Positions 43,076 through 52,771 of a DNA stretch of 64,000 bases are shown in pieces. The notes under the pieces are model-generated. The model was not told the origin of the DNA, did no database searches, and worked only from the letters and a program-made list of their open reading frames with translations. Within the stretch, counting starts at the first letter, position 1. Every line of letters starts with the position of its first letter. A program made the translations under genes and the position numbers. This DNA comes from Candidatus Nitrosopumilus sediminis (GTDB lineage: Archaea; Thermoproteota; Nitrososphaeria; Nitrososphaerales; Nitrosopumilaceae): NCBI RefSeq assembly GCF_000299395.1, contig NC_018656.1, positions 1,116,001 to 1,180,000 of the forward strand, read 5' to 3'.

Positions 43076-43672
43076 TTGTTTTCTATATCTACCCTAGTTG
43101 ATGTTGTCAGGATTCCTCCAAGCTTATTTGGAACCACCCTCAAAAAAGCAGCAGTAAACATTCTCAAAGAAAAGTACGAGAGTATGATTAATGCAGATTT
43201 AGGATATATCATTATGATTTTAGATGCCAAAGTTGATGAAATGGGAAAGATGATTGCCGGAGACGGCGGAACATTTCACAAAGTTGAATTTGAAGCTTTA
43301 ACATTTTATCCAAAACTCCAAGAAATTGTTCAAGGTGAAATTGTAGACATTACAGACTTTGGTGCATTTGTGAGAATTGGTCCAACTGATGCATTACTTC
43401 ACTTGTCACAAGTGATGGATGATTATCTAAAGAGTGATGTAAAATCTGGAATGATTTTAGCAAATCAAAGTGGCAGAACACTCAAAGTAGGTTCTACACT
43501 ACGTGCAAGAATCACTGCAGTTTCATTAGGAAAAGCAGCTGCAATGGGTAAAATTGGAATTACATGTAGACAACCATTCCTTGGTGCAGACGAATGGATT
43601 GCAGAAGAGATTAAGAAAGCCGGCGGTGGCAAAGAAGAGCCAGCAAAGGAAGAAAAAATAGAGGCTAGTTAA
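43076..43672 (+). CDS. rpo7: RNA polymerase subunit Rpo7 (E', Rpb7-like)
   Basis: TTG start. N-terminal RNP-like domain (DVVRIPPSLFG...GDGGTFHKVEFEALTF) and a C-terminal S1 domain (GEIVDITDFGAFVRIGP). Forms the stalk of the archaeal polymerase with Rpo4. It is followed by the Spt4 gene after one base. A Lys/Glu-rich tail (KEEPAKEEKIEAS) extends beyond the standard end. Confidence 0.93.
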   Translation: MFSISTLVDVVRIPPSLFGTTLKKAAVNILKEKYESMINADLGYIIMILDAKVDEMGKMIAGDGGTFHKVEFEALTFYPKLQEIVQGEIVDITDFGAFVRIGPTDALLHLSQVMDDYLKSDVKSGMILANQSGRTLKVGSTLRARITAVSLGKAAAMGKIGITCRQPFLGADEWIAEEIKKAGGGKEEPAKEEKIEAS

Positions 43673-43673
43673 A

Positions 43674-43862
43674 ATGGCACGAGAGATGGCATGCCGTAAA
43701 TGTAAACATGTGACAACTCTAAAAGTATGTCCAAATTGTAAATCATCAGACTTGACACCAGATTGGAATGGAGTGGTACTAGTTGTTGACCCAACAAATT
43801 CAGAAATTTCAAAAACTTTAGGCATTACTACTAAAGGCAAATATGCAATCAAAGTAACATAA
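43674..43862 (+). CDS. spt4: Transcription elongation factor Spt4 (subunit E'')
   Basis: 62 residues: a four-Cys zinc ribbon (CRKCKH, CPNCKSSD), then NGVVLVVDPTNSEISK. It pairs with Spt5 and helps processivity. Adjacent to rpo7, as in most archaea. Confidence 0.93.
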   Translation: MAREMACRKCKHVTTLKVCPNCKSSDLTPDWNGVVLVVDPTNSEISKTLGITTKGKYAIKVT

Positions 43863-43897
43863 AATCTTTAAAATCATATTAACATTTCATCATTATA

Positions 43898-44713
43898 TTG
43901 GCATTTAATTCAAAAAAACAATTATCTCAATTCCTATCTGAAGATATTGGTAAAGGAGACATTACAAGTAATTTACTACCAAAGAAAAAAATTTCAGCAA
44001 AAATTATTTCTCGAGAGAACGCAATTGTTGCAGGAACCACATATGCAAAAGAAATTTTCAGATTAAAAGGATGTAATGCACGAATTTTAAAAAAAGACGG
44101 TTCTAAAATAAAACCAAATCAAACCATAATGATAATCACTGGAAATGCAGGAAACATCCTAACATGTGAGAGAACTGCACTGAATTTACTAACAAGAATG
44201 AGTGGAATCGCAACTCAAACAGATGCTCTTGTGAAAAAAATTCCAAAGAAGACAAAATTGTATGCTACAAGAAAAACGGCTCCAGGACTGAGATATTTTG
44301 ACAAGGAAGCAGTTGAGATTGGAGGAGGTAAAAAACACAGGCTTCGATTAGATGAAATGGTAATGATTAAAGACAATCATATTGTAATTGAGAATTCATT
44401 GTTGTCGTTGATTAAAAAAGCAAAGAAAAAACACAAAAAATTTGAGGTAGAGGTTGAAAACACATCAGATGCTGTTTTAGCTGCAAGTGAAGGAGCTAGT
44501 ATAATCATGCTAGATAATTTCACGCCAAAACAAATCAAAAAAACAATTCAAGTTCTTAAAAATCAAAAATTAAGAAACAAAGTGATGCTTGAAGCATCAG
44601 GCGGAATCAATTCTAAAAATATTTCAAGTTATGGTCAAACAGGAGTAGACATTATTTCAGTGGGAAGCATTACAAATTCAGTTAAAGGAATTGATATGAG
44701 TTTAGAGATCTAA
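43898..44713 (+). CDS. nadC: Nicotinate-nucleotide diphosphorylase
   Basis: Starts TTG. Typical motifs EDIGKGDITSNLL, TRKTAPGLR, GGGKKHRLRLDEMVMIKDNH, and EASGGINSKN with the phosphate-binding Gly. Converts quinolinate and PRPP to nicotinate mononucleotide. 271 residues. The other two NAD genes nadA and aspartate dehydrogenase lie beyond the TPR gene on the other strand. Confidence 0.94.
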   Translation: MAFNSKKQLSQFLSEDIGKGDITSNLLPKKKISAKIISRENAIVAGTTYAKEIFRLKGCNARILKKDGSKIKPNQTIMIITGNAGNILTCERTALNLLTRMSGIATQTDALVKKIPKKTKLYATRKTAPGLRYFDKEAVEIGGGKKHRLRLDEMVMIKDNHIVIENSLLSLIKKAKKKHKKFEVEVENTSDAVLAASEGASIIMLDNFTPKQIKKTIQVLKNQKLRNKVMLEASGGINSKNISSYGQTGVDIISVGSITNSVKGIDMSLEI

Positions 44714-45111
44714 GAATTTAGTTGGTCAAGTAATTCAGATACAGATTTGTTTTTAGGATCTACCTCTTGAATTTTTTGGCAGCACTGTATTGCTCGTTTG
44801 TTTTCACCTAGTTTTTGATGAGAATATGCCTTTAACAATAAAGCATCAACATCATATTCAGCAATCTCAAGGGATTTGTCAAAATATGAAATCGCAGTTT
44901 TGTATTTTTTCTTCAGATAAAAAATTCCGCCCATTGTAAATAATACATCATGATTGTTTGGGACTTTTTTGATATATTCTGTACCTGACTTTATTGCTGC
45001 ATCATATTTTTTTTGTTTTGCAAGTTTTTTGAATTCCTTGAATTTTTCATTATTCTTTTTTTGATTAGGATCTTTTGAGGCTCTACTGAATAATCCAACC
45101 AAACCAGTCAC
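44710..45111 (-). CDS. TPR-repeat protein (133 aa)
   Basis: Three to four TPR units (FKKLAKQKKYDAAIKSGTEY, HDVLFTMGGIFYLKKKYKTA, DALLLKAYSHQKLGENKRA). It should serve as a protein-binding scaffold. It lies between nadC and nadA, and seven bases separate it from nadA on the same strand. Partner unknown. Confidence 0.75.
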   Translation of the reverse strand: MTGLVGLFSRASKDPNQKKNNEKFKEFKKLAKQKKYDAAIKSGTEYIKKVPNNHDVLFTMGGIFYLKKKYKTAISYFDKSLEIAEYDVDALLLKAYSHQKLGENKRAIQCCQKIQEVDPKNKSVSELLDQLNS

Positions 45112-45118
45112 ACGCAGT

Positions 45119-46075
45119 TTAACTTATTGCGAGCATTCTATCTATAGCTAAACGAGCTTTATCAGCAATCTCTTTTGGAACAGTAACAACATTTTTTTCA
45201 TTTATCAAAGCATCATGCACTTTTTCAAGTGTGATCATCTTCATGTACTGGCATTCAGCCTTTTCGGATGCAGGAACGAATGTTTTGCCAGGATTTTGTT
45301 GTCTCATTCTGTATAAGATTCCTGTTTCAGTTGCAACAACAAAGTTTTTTGCTTTTGATTCTTTCACATGATTTAGCATTCCTTCAGTAGATAGAATTGA
45401 GACTTTTTTATTATCATAACTCCCATTTGCTACGTCATATATCATTGGAGTAGTGCAGCTGCATTCAGGATGAATAACAAATTCAGCATCTTGCATTGAT
45501 TCTAATTTTTTTGTGACATCCTCAGGAGTGATTCCTGCGTGTACATGACATTCGCCAGCCCAAATATGCATATTTTTTCGTCCAGTCACTTTTGCGACAT
45601 AAGATCCTAAGAACATATCAGGTAAAAATAAAATTTCTTTATCTTCTGGAATTGCCTTGACAACATTTACAGCATTTGATGAAGTACAGCAATAATCAAG
45701 TTCTGCTTTAATTTCAGCAGTGGTGTTAACATATCCTACTGCAATAGCATCTGGATGTTGTTTTTTCCAGTTTCTCAATTCATCTACAGTTATTGAATCA
45801 GATAATGAGCAACCAGCTTCTAAATCAGGAAGCAGTACTCTTTTTTGAGGACTGATAATTGCGGCAGTTTCTGCCATAAAGTTTACACCGCAAAAGAGAA
45901 TTGTTTTTTGTGGAACTTTTGCTGCTTGTCTTGACAATCCTAAAGAGTCACCAGTGAAATCAGCCACATCCTGTACATCAGGAATTTGATAGTTGTGTGC
46001 CAAAATGACCACATCTTTTTCTTTCTTTAGTCTCAGAATCTCATCCTTGAGTGTAGAGGATTGTTGTACAAGCAT
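45119..46075 (-). CDS. nadA: Quinolinate synthase
   Basis: 318 residues: KKEKDVVILAHNYQIPDVQD, then CGVNFMAETA, CTSSNAV and the cluster Cys in HPECSCTT. A [4Fe-4S] enzyme making quinolinate from iminoaspartate and dihydroxyacetone phosphate. Downstream of aspartate dehydrogenase on the same strand, an arrangement that matches the pathway. Confidence 0.94.
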   Translation of the reverse strand: MLVQQSSTLKDEILRLKKEKDVVILAHNYQIPDVQDVADFTGDSLGLSRQAAKVPQKTILFCGVNFMAETAAIISPQKRVLLPDLEAGCSLSDSITVDELRNWKKQHPDAIAVGYVNTTAEIKAELDYCCTSSNAVNVVKAIPEDKEILFLPDMFLGSYVAKVTGRKNMHIWAGECHVHAGITPEDVTKKLESMQDAEFVIHPECSCTTPMIYDVANGSYDNKKVSILSTEGMLNHVKESKAKNFVVATETGILYRMRQQNPGKTFVPASEKAECQYMKMITLEKVHDALINEKNVVTVPKEIADKARLAIDRMLAIS

Positions 46076-46147
46076 AAACAGTTCAATTTGGAATTGGTAG
46101 GGATTTAAAGAATGGGAAGTAGACCAGAATTCTCTGAAAAACTAGCA

Positions 46148-46170
46148 AATGTGGCAATTATTGCCACATT
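46148..46170 (-). terminator. Hairpin at the end of the aspartate dehydrogenase gene
   Basis: AATGTGGCAA and TTGCCACATT form a perfect ten-pair stem with a three-base loop, overlapping the stop codon of the gene. The minus strand continues with a short T-run. A likely terminator or 3' stabiliser; the nadA start lies 73 bases below it. Confidence 0.5.
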
Positions 46171-46987
46171 ACGTACCAATCTGAATATCATTTAAGCAGT
46201 ATTTTTTCAATGTCTCAATTGCAGACAATATTGCCAATCTACTTGTTTTAGGATTATTTTCATCAGGATAATTCTCAATAGTAAAAGTCATCTTTCCAAA
46301 TTTTCCTTCAGCAACAATATGATGTGTGTTTTTTTCAGTGTTAGGATCTGCAACTATTTTAACACCAGTTTTTTCACTGCCTACTCCAGTTAATGAAAGT
46401 AATGCAGCTACATTGATGTTTGCTGGAAATAGTGACACTGCTTCTTTTGCAGTACCTTCAAAAATTACAGTAGATGAATTGATTTCATCCAAATTGATGT
46501 CAGATGTTTCAAAAAACTTTGCGCCCTTTAATGAACGAGGATGTTTTGTAGTAGTAATTGATAAAGATTCGAGTTCATTCTTAACAGATTTTATTCCATC
46601 AAGTCCTGCAATTGCACCAGATGGGAGATAGATTGTTTTTTTGAAATCTTTGCATGCATCAGATAAAATATCATAGATAGATTCATCAAGTAATGCACCA
46701 ACACTCATTATCATAAGATCCTTTTTGTTTTGTAAGACACTCAAAGACACATCCATTACAGCATCTTGAGATGCAGCTTCAACAACAATATCTACAGGGT
46801 TTGAAGACAGTAGATGAGAGTTCTCAACAATTTCAGGTTTGTTTGTTAGTTTTTCAACCAATAATGCAGATTTCTCTTTTGACTCATCAAAGACATGTGT
46901 AAGAGTTGCAGGAATTTGTCCAGAATCAATTGCAAGTGCAATTTGAGTCCCCATAGCACCACATCCTAACAGACCAATTCGTTTCAA
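46169..46987 (-). CDS. nadX: L-aspartate dehydrogenase
   Basis: Rossmann fold at the start (RIGLLGCGAMGTQIALAID), then IVVEAASQDAV and the catalytic region with HPRSLKGAKFFE. It oxidises aspartate to iminoaspartate for quinolinate synthase. Full length at 272 residues. Replaces the L-aspartate oxidase of many bacteria and does not need oxygen. Confidence 0.93.
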   Translation of the reverse strand: MKRIGLLGCGAMGTQIALAIDSGQIPATLTHVFDESKEKSALLVEKLTNKPEIVENSHLLSSNPVDIVVEAASQDAVMDVSLSVLQNKKDLMIMSVGALLDESIYDILSDACKDFKKTIYLPSGAIAGLDGIKSVKNELESLSITTTKHPRSLKGAKFFETSDINLDEINSSTVIFEGTAKEAVSLFPANINVAALLSLTGVGSEKTGVKIVADPNTEKNTHHIVAEGKFGKMTFTIENYPDENNPKTSRLAILSAIETLKKYCLNDIQIGT

Positions 46988-47048
46988 GTAATTATTCTAG
47001 AAAAGTTCACTTAATTAATCTAAAATCATGAGGCATTATTTGTAGAAG

Positions 47049-47068
47049 TTTACCTAAATCTAGGTAAA
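47049..47068. terminator. Symmetric hairpin TTTACCTA / TAGGTAAA
   Basis: Eight-base perfect arms around AATC, 20 bases beyond the end of the 44-aa minus-strand ORF. A stem of this type may end that transcript. Confidence 0.45.
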
Positions 47069-47088
47069 ATAGAGGAGTTTGAGTAGTT

Positions 47089-47223
47089 CTAATATTTTTT
47101 AGTTTTTCCTTTTTTCTTTCTTTGTTGGTCGCTTTTGTATTTTTTGATGCGTTGTTTTAATTCAGAGGCCTTTTCTCCTTTCTGTTTTCTTCCATCTTTT
47201 TTCTTTGATTTTTTCTCATTCAT
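47089..47223 (-). CDS. Lys-rich small protein (44 aa)
   Basis: ATG at 47223 overlaps the stop of the zinc-ribbon gene (ATGA). Nearly half of the residues are Lys or Arg (SKKKDGRKQKGEKAS). Likely binds nucleic acid or the ribosome. Coupled translation supports a real gene. Confidence 0.55.
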   Translation of the reverse strand: MNEKKSKKKDGRKQKGEKASELKQRIKKYKSDQQRKKKGKTKKY

Positions 47224-47483
47224 TCAAAATCCCAACCATCAACAAAAGCAATTTCATCCGTACCTAAATTTACCATTGAAAAAGGCATATTCTTTGTCAA
47301 TCTCATAGAAGGCTCATACGAATTTAGATAATTACAAGTCATACAAATCCAACTGCCTCCTTCAACGTGTACCATTATCTGCTGAAGGTCATCACTATCA
47401 CAATTATAACATCTAGAAGGTATTTCGTCTAACTGTTTTGCCCTACAAATCAAAAGACGGCCGTCAGGATCATAATCTGCCAT
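47220..47483 (-). CDS. Small zinc-ribbon protein (87 aa)
   Basis: CYNCDSDDL and CMTCNYL form a zinc ribbon in the middle. Flanks are hydrophobic and acidic. First gene of a two-gene unit with the Lys-rich protein. No family known. Confidence 0.6.
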   Translation of the reverse strand: MADYDPDGRLLICRAKQLDEIPSRCYNCDSDDLQQIMVHVEGGSWICMTCNYLNSYEPSMRLTKNMPFSMVNLGTDEIAFVDGWDFE

Positions 47484-47508
47484 TATCGAGTTTGTAGAGT
47501 TCTATCAC

Positions 47509-48093
47509 TTAATTAATTCTAGTCCATGTAAACCCAATCGTAGATTTGCGTGCAAAGTAAATCAACCCTAAAACAGAAAGTCCGAGGATCAAAATGGCAA
47601 ATGCTCCAAACTCAGGAATTACTGTGGTGCCGATGATTTCCACATGTTTTGTGTCCTCAGTTATTATCATTCCAACAACATAACCATCAGGCATTTTCAT
47701 GATATCATATCCTGTATTTTCCCCATCAATCAAAAGCTGATATTGTTCCTTGTCTGCAGTTAGCACCTCAAAAGGTATCCTAACCCAAAAGTCTGTTTTT
47801 TTAGGAACCTCATCAAAAGTTACTTCAATTGACTTTCTTTCCTGATTGATGATCATTTCTTTCACAGTTGGGTCTCCCAAAGAGTCGGTCATTGAATCAT
47901 CCAGGCTTCCATGATAACCATAGTAAATGGTATGCGGAGTCCCATCAAATTCAAATACAAATTTTTCAGCCTCTAGTTGAGAGATATCAAGATACTGTGC
48001 ATAGGCATCAGGATTAAAGATATGCTCAGCAAAGGCTAAGCTAGATGCAGGAACACTTGACAGCAAAAACAATATCACAATAATACGAATCAA
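47509..48093 (-). CDS. Exported protein with PEFG-type sorting signal
   Basis: An N-terminal signal peptide (about 22 residues) and, at the C-terminus, VIPEFGAFAILILG followed by a TM helix and a basic tail. This is the PEFG-CTERM signal, cut or attached by an archaeosortase. The 120-residue core is beta-rich. Likely a cell-surface protein. Confidence 0.8.
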   Translation of the reverse strand: MIRIIVILFLLSSVPASSLAFAEHIFNPDAYAQYLDISQLEAEKFVFEFDGTPHTIYYGYHGSLDDSMTDSLGDPTVKEMIINQERKSIEVTFDEVPKKTDFWVRIPFEVLTADKEQYQLLIDGENTGYDIMKMPDGYVVGMIITEDTKHVEIIGTTVIPEFGAFAILILGLSVLGLIYFARKSTIGFTWTRIN

Positions 48094-48203
48094 GTAATAG
48101 AAATCATCCTTTAGTAAATATAATAAAATTGGAGATTCTCAATAATGATTATTAGAAGAAATAATTCTCAATGTTTTTAACAAAATAATTTCAAACAAAA
48201 TTG

Positions 48204-49190
48204 ATGAATAATAATCTCAAAATTACTCTAGGGGTTATTTTTTCAATCATGATTTTAACAATAGGTTTTCCAGCAAATGGTGATGTTGACTCGCCAAGAA
48301 AACAGATGAAGGCAGGAGTATCAGCAGAGAATGTTTTGTGCAGAGAGGGCTTGGAATTAGTTATCCGAACAAACTGGAATGCTGCATGTGTAAAACCAGA
48401 GACTGCAGACAGAATGGAAAAAGCAGGAATGTTGTTTATTCCAATAAAGTTTTCAGATTTGCAAAAAGAGATCAAAACAGTACCAGCATCTGAGACAGAG
48501 ATGCAGACAGTTCCAGCATCTAGCATGTCAGTTGTGAATTTCTACATAACAGACCAAGACTTGAATGTAGCACATAATGGAATAGAAGTAGTATCAACAC
48601 AAGGGTTGTTTGAGTTTACAATCAATGGTATTCCAATTGATGGACCCAATAGCATGATTGAGACTGGTCCTGATACGGGGCAGTTTTATTTAAAATTGGA
48701 ATTACCAGATGTAGTCAATGGAAGACCTCTAAGTCAGGATGATATTGTCATAATAAAATATTTGGATGCATCTGACTATTCAGGAGAAAAAAGAGTGCTA
48801 GTAAAATCAATGCCATTGACTAGAACATTTGCAAATATCGAATCATCAGGAGGAGGTTCTAGAATTGGTCACGAGTTTACCGTGAGAATTTTTGAACCAG
48901 ATGCAAACAAGGATTCAAAAAATGAGGATAAAATCTCATTAAGTAAATTAGAGTTTCGTGGTGAAGGCGGGATTAGAACTACACTTGCCAATCCAAAATT
49001 TGATGCAAATCGAGGATACCTTGTAGAAACAGGACCTAATACAAGCACGTTTGAAGTGATAATTAAAATTCCTAGGGAGATAGATGGTAAAACAATCCAC
49101 ATTGGAGACACTTATGAGATAAGATATATCGATACTAGCACGCCGTCTGGAACTAGTGAGAAAGTGATTCTAAAAGGTAGAATCGGTTAG
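48204..49190 (+). CDS. Exported beta-sandwich surface protein (329 aa)
   Basis: ATG 48204 is preferred over TTG 48201. A signal peptide (residues 5-27) is followed by two related beta domains, each with an ETGP(D/N)T repeat (about residues 150 and 275). The domain is a lineage surface motif resembling a cell-adhesion fold. No sorting signal at the end. Divergent from the PEFG protein gene. Confidence 0.65.
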   Translation: MNNNLKITLGVIFSIMILTIGFPANGDVDSPRKQMKAGVSAENVLCREGLELVIRTNWNAACVKPETADRMEKAGMLFIPIKFSDLQKEIKTVPASETEMQTVPASSMSVVNFYITDQDLNVAHNGIEVVSTQGLFEFTINGIPIDGPNSMIETGPDTGQFYLKLELPDVVNGRPLSQDDIVIIKYLDASDYSGEKRVLVKSMPLTRTFANIESSGGGSRIGHEFTVRIFEPDANKDSKNEDKISLSKLEFRGEGGIRTTLANPKFDANRGYLVETGPNTSTFEVIIKIPREIDGKTIHIGDTYEIRYIDTSTPSGTSEKVILKGRIG

Positions 49191-49263
49191 AAGATTTTAT
49201 GGATCAGGTTTGTCAAAGTTCAGTATAACCTAAAGATTTTATTCAAACCTGCAAAGTATTGTT

Positions 49264-50100
49264 GTGCTCAATACAGTATACAAAGATGCAATCATCAACA
49301 GAGACAAAATGCTTTCAATTCTGAAAGGCCCAAAATACGAGCAGATTTTACAAAAAGCGCGCGATAATTGGGTGGAATACACGCCTACAAAAGAGGAAGT
49401 GGTTACAGCAGGCATTGATTCTAGTTTCAACAATACAAAATTTCAAGGGATTGAACTTTGGGCAACAACAGCAGTTTCAATTAAATCAAATGGGGAAATT
49501 CTGGTGGATTTACACAAATCAGGACTAGGATCTGCAGATGACATTTCAAGCATAGCAAGTAAAATGGAGATTGAGGCATGTGAAAAAACAATAGATGAGG
49601 TAGACATGGTCTTGATGGATGGGTCTTTACACTCTCAATTAATGACAAGACAAGCAAATCTGGGATCACAAATTGTAAAGGTAATGAAAAAGAAAGACAA
49701 TGTGATTTTCATAGCAAAAACATCAAACACAAAAAAACAATTTGAAAAATTAGGTTCTCTGGCAGGAGATATATTCTATTATAATCATGTAACAAACAAT
49801 CCAGGGTTTAGTAAAATTTTTGTTGAAAAAAAATATGGTGCAGACAAAATAATATCTTCCACATTTGTAAGATTAAGTGACTCTACACCCATAATCAAAT
49901 TAGAATTTTTAGGTGAACAACATGATGAAGATGAAGTTAAAACAATTATGAATAAATTATACAAAACTAGTGTAGGAGGGTATCCATATGCGCTTAAGCT
50001 TGCACATAATAACTGTAAAATATCTGATAAAGAACTTGCAAAGATGGTTAGTTTGTTAGGTCTAAGTAATGAAATTGGCTCAAGAGAGGTATTAAGTTGA
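49264..50100 (+). CDS. nurA: NurA nuclease
   Basis: GTG start. The NurA domain is clear: GIDSSFNNTKFQGIELWATT (catalytic Asp), VDMVLMDGSLHSQL, and C-terminal active-site residues. A 5'-3' nuclease that works with HerA. First gene of the four-gene end-resection operon; it overlaps herA by four bases. Confidence 0.9.
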   Translation: MLNTVYKDAIINRDKMLSILKGPKYEQILQKARDNWVEYTPTKEEVVTAGIDSSFNNTKFQGIELWATTAVSIKSNGEILVDLHKSGLGSADDISSIASKMEIEACEKTIDEVDMVLMDGSLHSQLMTRQANLGSQIVKVMKKKDNVIFIAKTSNTKKQFEKLGSLAGDIFYYNHVTNNPGFSKIFVEKKYGADKIISSTFVRLSDSTPIIKLEFLGEQHDEDEVKTIMNKLYKTSVGGYPYALKLAHNNCKISDKELAKMVSLLGLSNEIGSREVLS

Positions 50101-51629
50101 GTTTAGGTTTTGTAATTGGAGAATCAAAACCAACATTCGTGACAGCACTTACTTCAAGAGCGTTATCAGTAGGAGAATATATCAAAATTAGTTCAGACGA
50201 GGGAGAAATTTTAGGTTTGGTAGAAAAATCTTCTGTATCAAGTGCAGCATTTACAGATGTTAAGAATTTTGATGAAGCATCAGAAAGTACGGAAATTGCA
50301 GAATTAAACAAAAGAGACAAGACATTTACGGCACATATTGGAATTTTGGGATTTTTAGAGAATCTAAGAAGAGGCCAGTCAATCATACCTGCAATTCCAC
50401 CCATTCCAGGCACAGAAATCACTTTACCAAGCAAACAAGATCTAGAAGAAATATTCAGTCCTGAAAAGGAAGGATGGGTAAGCATAGGAAGTCTTTTACG
50501 AAATAAATCAATCGATGCAAAAGTGAATTTAGATAAAATTGTATCAAGGCATTTAGGAATTTTAGCTATGACCGGGATGGGTAAAAGCAATTTAGTATCT
50601 TTGGTTACAAAACAAATTTCAAAACTAAAAGGCACTGTAATAATTTTTGATTATCACAATGATTACACAAGCTTGAATATACCACGAATTAATGTAATTG
50701 ATGCAAAGATAAATCCAAGATTGTTGGATGCAGACCAACTCTCAGATGTGTTAGAAATTAGAGATAGTGCTACCGTACAACAAAGAGTGTTAAGAATGGC
50801 ATTTTCAGAACAGGTTAAAAAAACAAAAGAGTTTTGGAAGAAATTAGAAAATGAAATAGATTTTATCATAAATTCAGATGACAATAAACTCAAAGAAATC
50901 AGATCATCGGCATACAGAGTTCAGGATATTATTGAAGAATCACAAAAAAGATTTGAAGATATTTTGGATCCAGATATGGGAGATCCAATTAGCTTCATCA
51001 AAGAAGGTCGTGCAAATATTCTAAATATTTCAGAATTATCAGAAAAACAAGCAAATGTTGCATTAGCATTTTACTTACAACAATTACTAAAAGATAGAAA
51101 AGATGCAAGTATTGCAAGACATGGTAAGAGTAAGAAAGAAAGAAACTATCAATTCAATTCACCGATATTTGTGATCATAGAAGAAGCACATGTTTTCATT
51201 CCAAAAGATCATGATACTAGTGCAAAATATTGGGCCGCAAAAATTGCAAGAGAGGGAAGAAAGTTTGGATTAGGACTAGGAATAGTATCCCAAAGACCAC
51301 GAAGCGTAGACCTGAACGTGCTTAGTCAGATGGGCTCATTTGCAATCATGAAGATAATTCAAGAAGACGATCAGCGACAAATTGCCTCAGCAACAGAGTC
51401 TACTAGTCGTGAATTGATAGCACAACTGACATCATTAAATGTTGGAGATGCAGTATTGGTAGGACAATGGACCAATCTACCATCACTAGTTCATGTAGAC
51501 GAAGTAAAAGAGAAGATTATGGGAGCAGATCAAAGTGCGATTAATGCATGGGCAAAAGCGGATAAAATGAAAGAGATTGCAGTAGAATCAACGCAAGGGT
51601 TAGTACAGAAAGATTTGTTATTAGACTAA
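50097..51629 (+). CDS. herA: HerA DNA translocase
   Basis: 510 residues: HAS-barrel N-terminal domain, Walker A MTGMGKSN (about residue 160), Walker B IFVIIEEAHVFIP, and GLGIVSQRPRSVDLNVLSQ with the arginine finger. Hexameric ATPase that powers NurA for resection of double-strand breaks. TTG start inside the nurA stop; the stop overlaps mre11 by one base. Confidence 0.94.
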   Translation: MSLGFVIGESKPTFVTALTSRALSVGEYIKISSDEGEILGLVEKSSVSSAAFTDVKNFDEASESTEIAELNKRDKTFTAHIGILGFLENLRRGQSIIPAIPPIPGTEITLPSKQDLEEIFSPEKEGWVSIGSLLRNKSIDAKVNLDKIVSRHLGILAMTGMGKSNLVSLVTKQISKLKGTVIIFDYHNDYTSLNIPRINVIDAKINPRLLDADQLSDVLEIRDSATVQQRVLRMAFSEQVKKTKEFWKKLENEIDFIINSDDNKLKEIRSSAYRVQDIIEESQKRFEDILDPDMGDPISFIKEGRANILNISELSEKQANVALAFYLQQLLKDRKDASIARHGKSKKERNYQFNSPIFVIIEEAHVFIPKDHDTSAKYWAAKIAREGRKFGLGLGIVSQRPRSVDLNVLSQMGSFAIMKIIQEDDQRQIASATESTSRELIAQLTSLNVGDAVLVGQWTNLPSLVHVDEVKEKIMGADQSAINAWAKADKMKEIAVESTQGLVQKDLLLD

Positions 51630-52771
51630 TGTTATTTTCACATATTTCAGACATGCATTTGGGATTAGTGCAATATGGTTCAGAGGAACGTGCACAAGAT
51701 GTCTATGATGTTTTTAATCAAGCAATAGATACATCAATTAAAGATCATGTAGATTTTGTAATTTTTGCAGGAGATATTTTTCATGTTCCAAATCCCAATG
51801 GAACAGCCATAATTCAAATGGCCAACGGATTAAAAAGATTAAAAGAAAATAACATTGATTCATTTTTTATTTTGGGTGAACACGATATTAGCAGAATTAG
51901 GAGCACCCCAATTCCATATGTATATCACAACTTAGAATTTTCAAAATACATAGGTCAAGGAAACCCAATTGAATACAAAGGGGTTCTAATAGCAGGATTT
52001 GATAAAATAAGAAAGTCAGAGATACCACAATATGAAAGCAAATTTGCAGAAATTGACAAAATCGCTCAAGTTCATTCGGGTCATAAAATTTTAGTTTTGC
52101 ATCAGGGAATCACAGAATTTAACAAATTTGCAGGCGAGTTGCAATCAACTGATTTGCCAAAAAATTTTACATATTATGCAATGGGACATCTTCATGACAC
52201 AGACATTAAACAGTTCAATCATCTAAATGGACCAGTAGTTTATCCTGGCTCAATTGAATTAACAACAAGTGAAGGAATTAAAGAAGCTAAAAAAGGATTC
52301 TTCGAAGTAGATATTTCTGGCAAAGATGCAACACCCAAGTGGATTGAACTTGATACAAGACCACAATTTTCATTTAAAACAGAATATCAGGAATTATCAA
52401 AGACCATTGATGAAATTTCTGAAAAAATAAAAGATTTTACAAAAAAGCCAATTGTGGAAGTAATCATAAAGGGGGGAAATATTGAGACGGATCATATCCA
52501 AGCACAAATTGCAAGACTAAATTCAATGGTTCTGAGATGTTTTTGGAGAATAAGTACAAAACAAGTTTCAGATTCATCAGTATTTCTAGACAGACCAAAC
52601 ATCATCGATGATGAGATGTTCAGATTGTCCGTTGATGTATTGGGATCAGAGCAAGCCGCTAGTTTTGCGATAAAAGAACTCCTTCCAGTTTTATCTTCAG
52701 GTGAAATCAAAGAAGCATCAGAAATTATTATTGAGAATTTTGAGAAATTTAAAAAGGAGAAAAAACAATGA
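51629..52771 (+). CDS. mre11: Mre11 nuclease
   Basis: Phosphoesterase motifs: HISDMHLG, FAGDIFHVPNPNG, ILGEHDISR, LVLHQGI and MGHLHDTD. The third motif is GEHD instead of the usual GNHD, so one metal ligand differs. Forms the Mre11-Rad50 complex that processes DNA breaks. Its stop overlaps rad50 by four bases. Confidence 0.92.
   Translation: MLFSHISDMHLGLVQYGSEERAQDVYDVFNQAIDTSIKDHVDFVIFAGDIFHVPNPNGTAIIQMANGLKRLKENNIDSFFILGEHDISRIRSTPIPYVYHNLEFSKYIGQGNPIEYKGVLIAGFDKIRKSEIPQYESKFAEIDKIAQVHSGHKILVLHQGITEFNKFAGELQSTDLPKNFTYYAMGHLHDTDIKQFNHLNGPVVYPGSIELTTSEGIKEAKKGFFEVDISGKDATPKWIELDTRPQFSFKTEYQELSKTIDEISEKIKDFTKKPIVEVIIKGGNIETDHIQAQIARLNSMVLRCFWRISTKQVSDSSVFLDRPNIIDDEMFRLSVDVLGSEQAASFAIKELLPVLSSGEIKEASEIIIENFEKFKKEKKQ

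Noticed and set aside
50048..50635. 195-aa minus-strand ORF opposite the start of herA
   Set aside because: Shadow of the herA coding region without motif or start signal.
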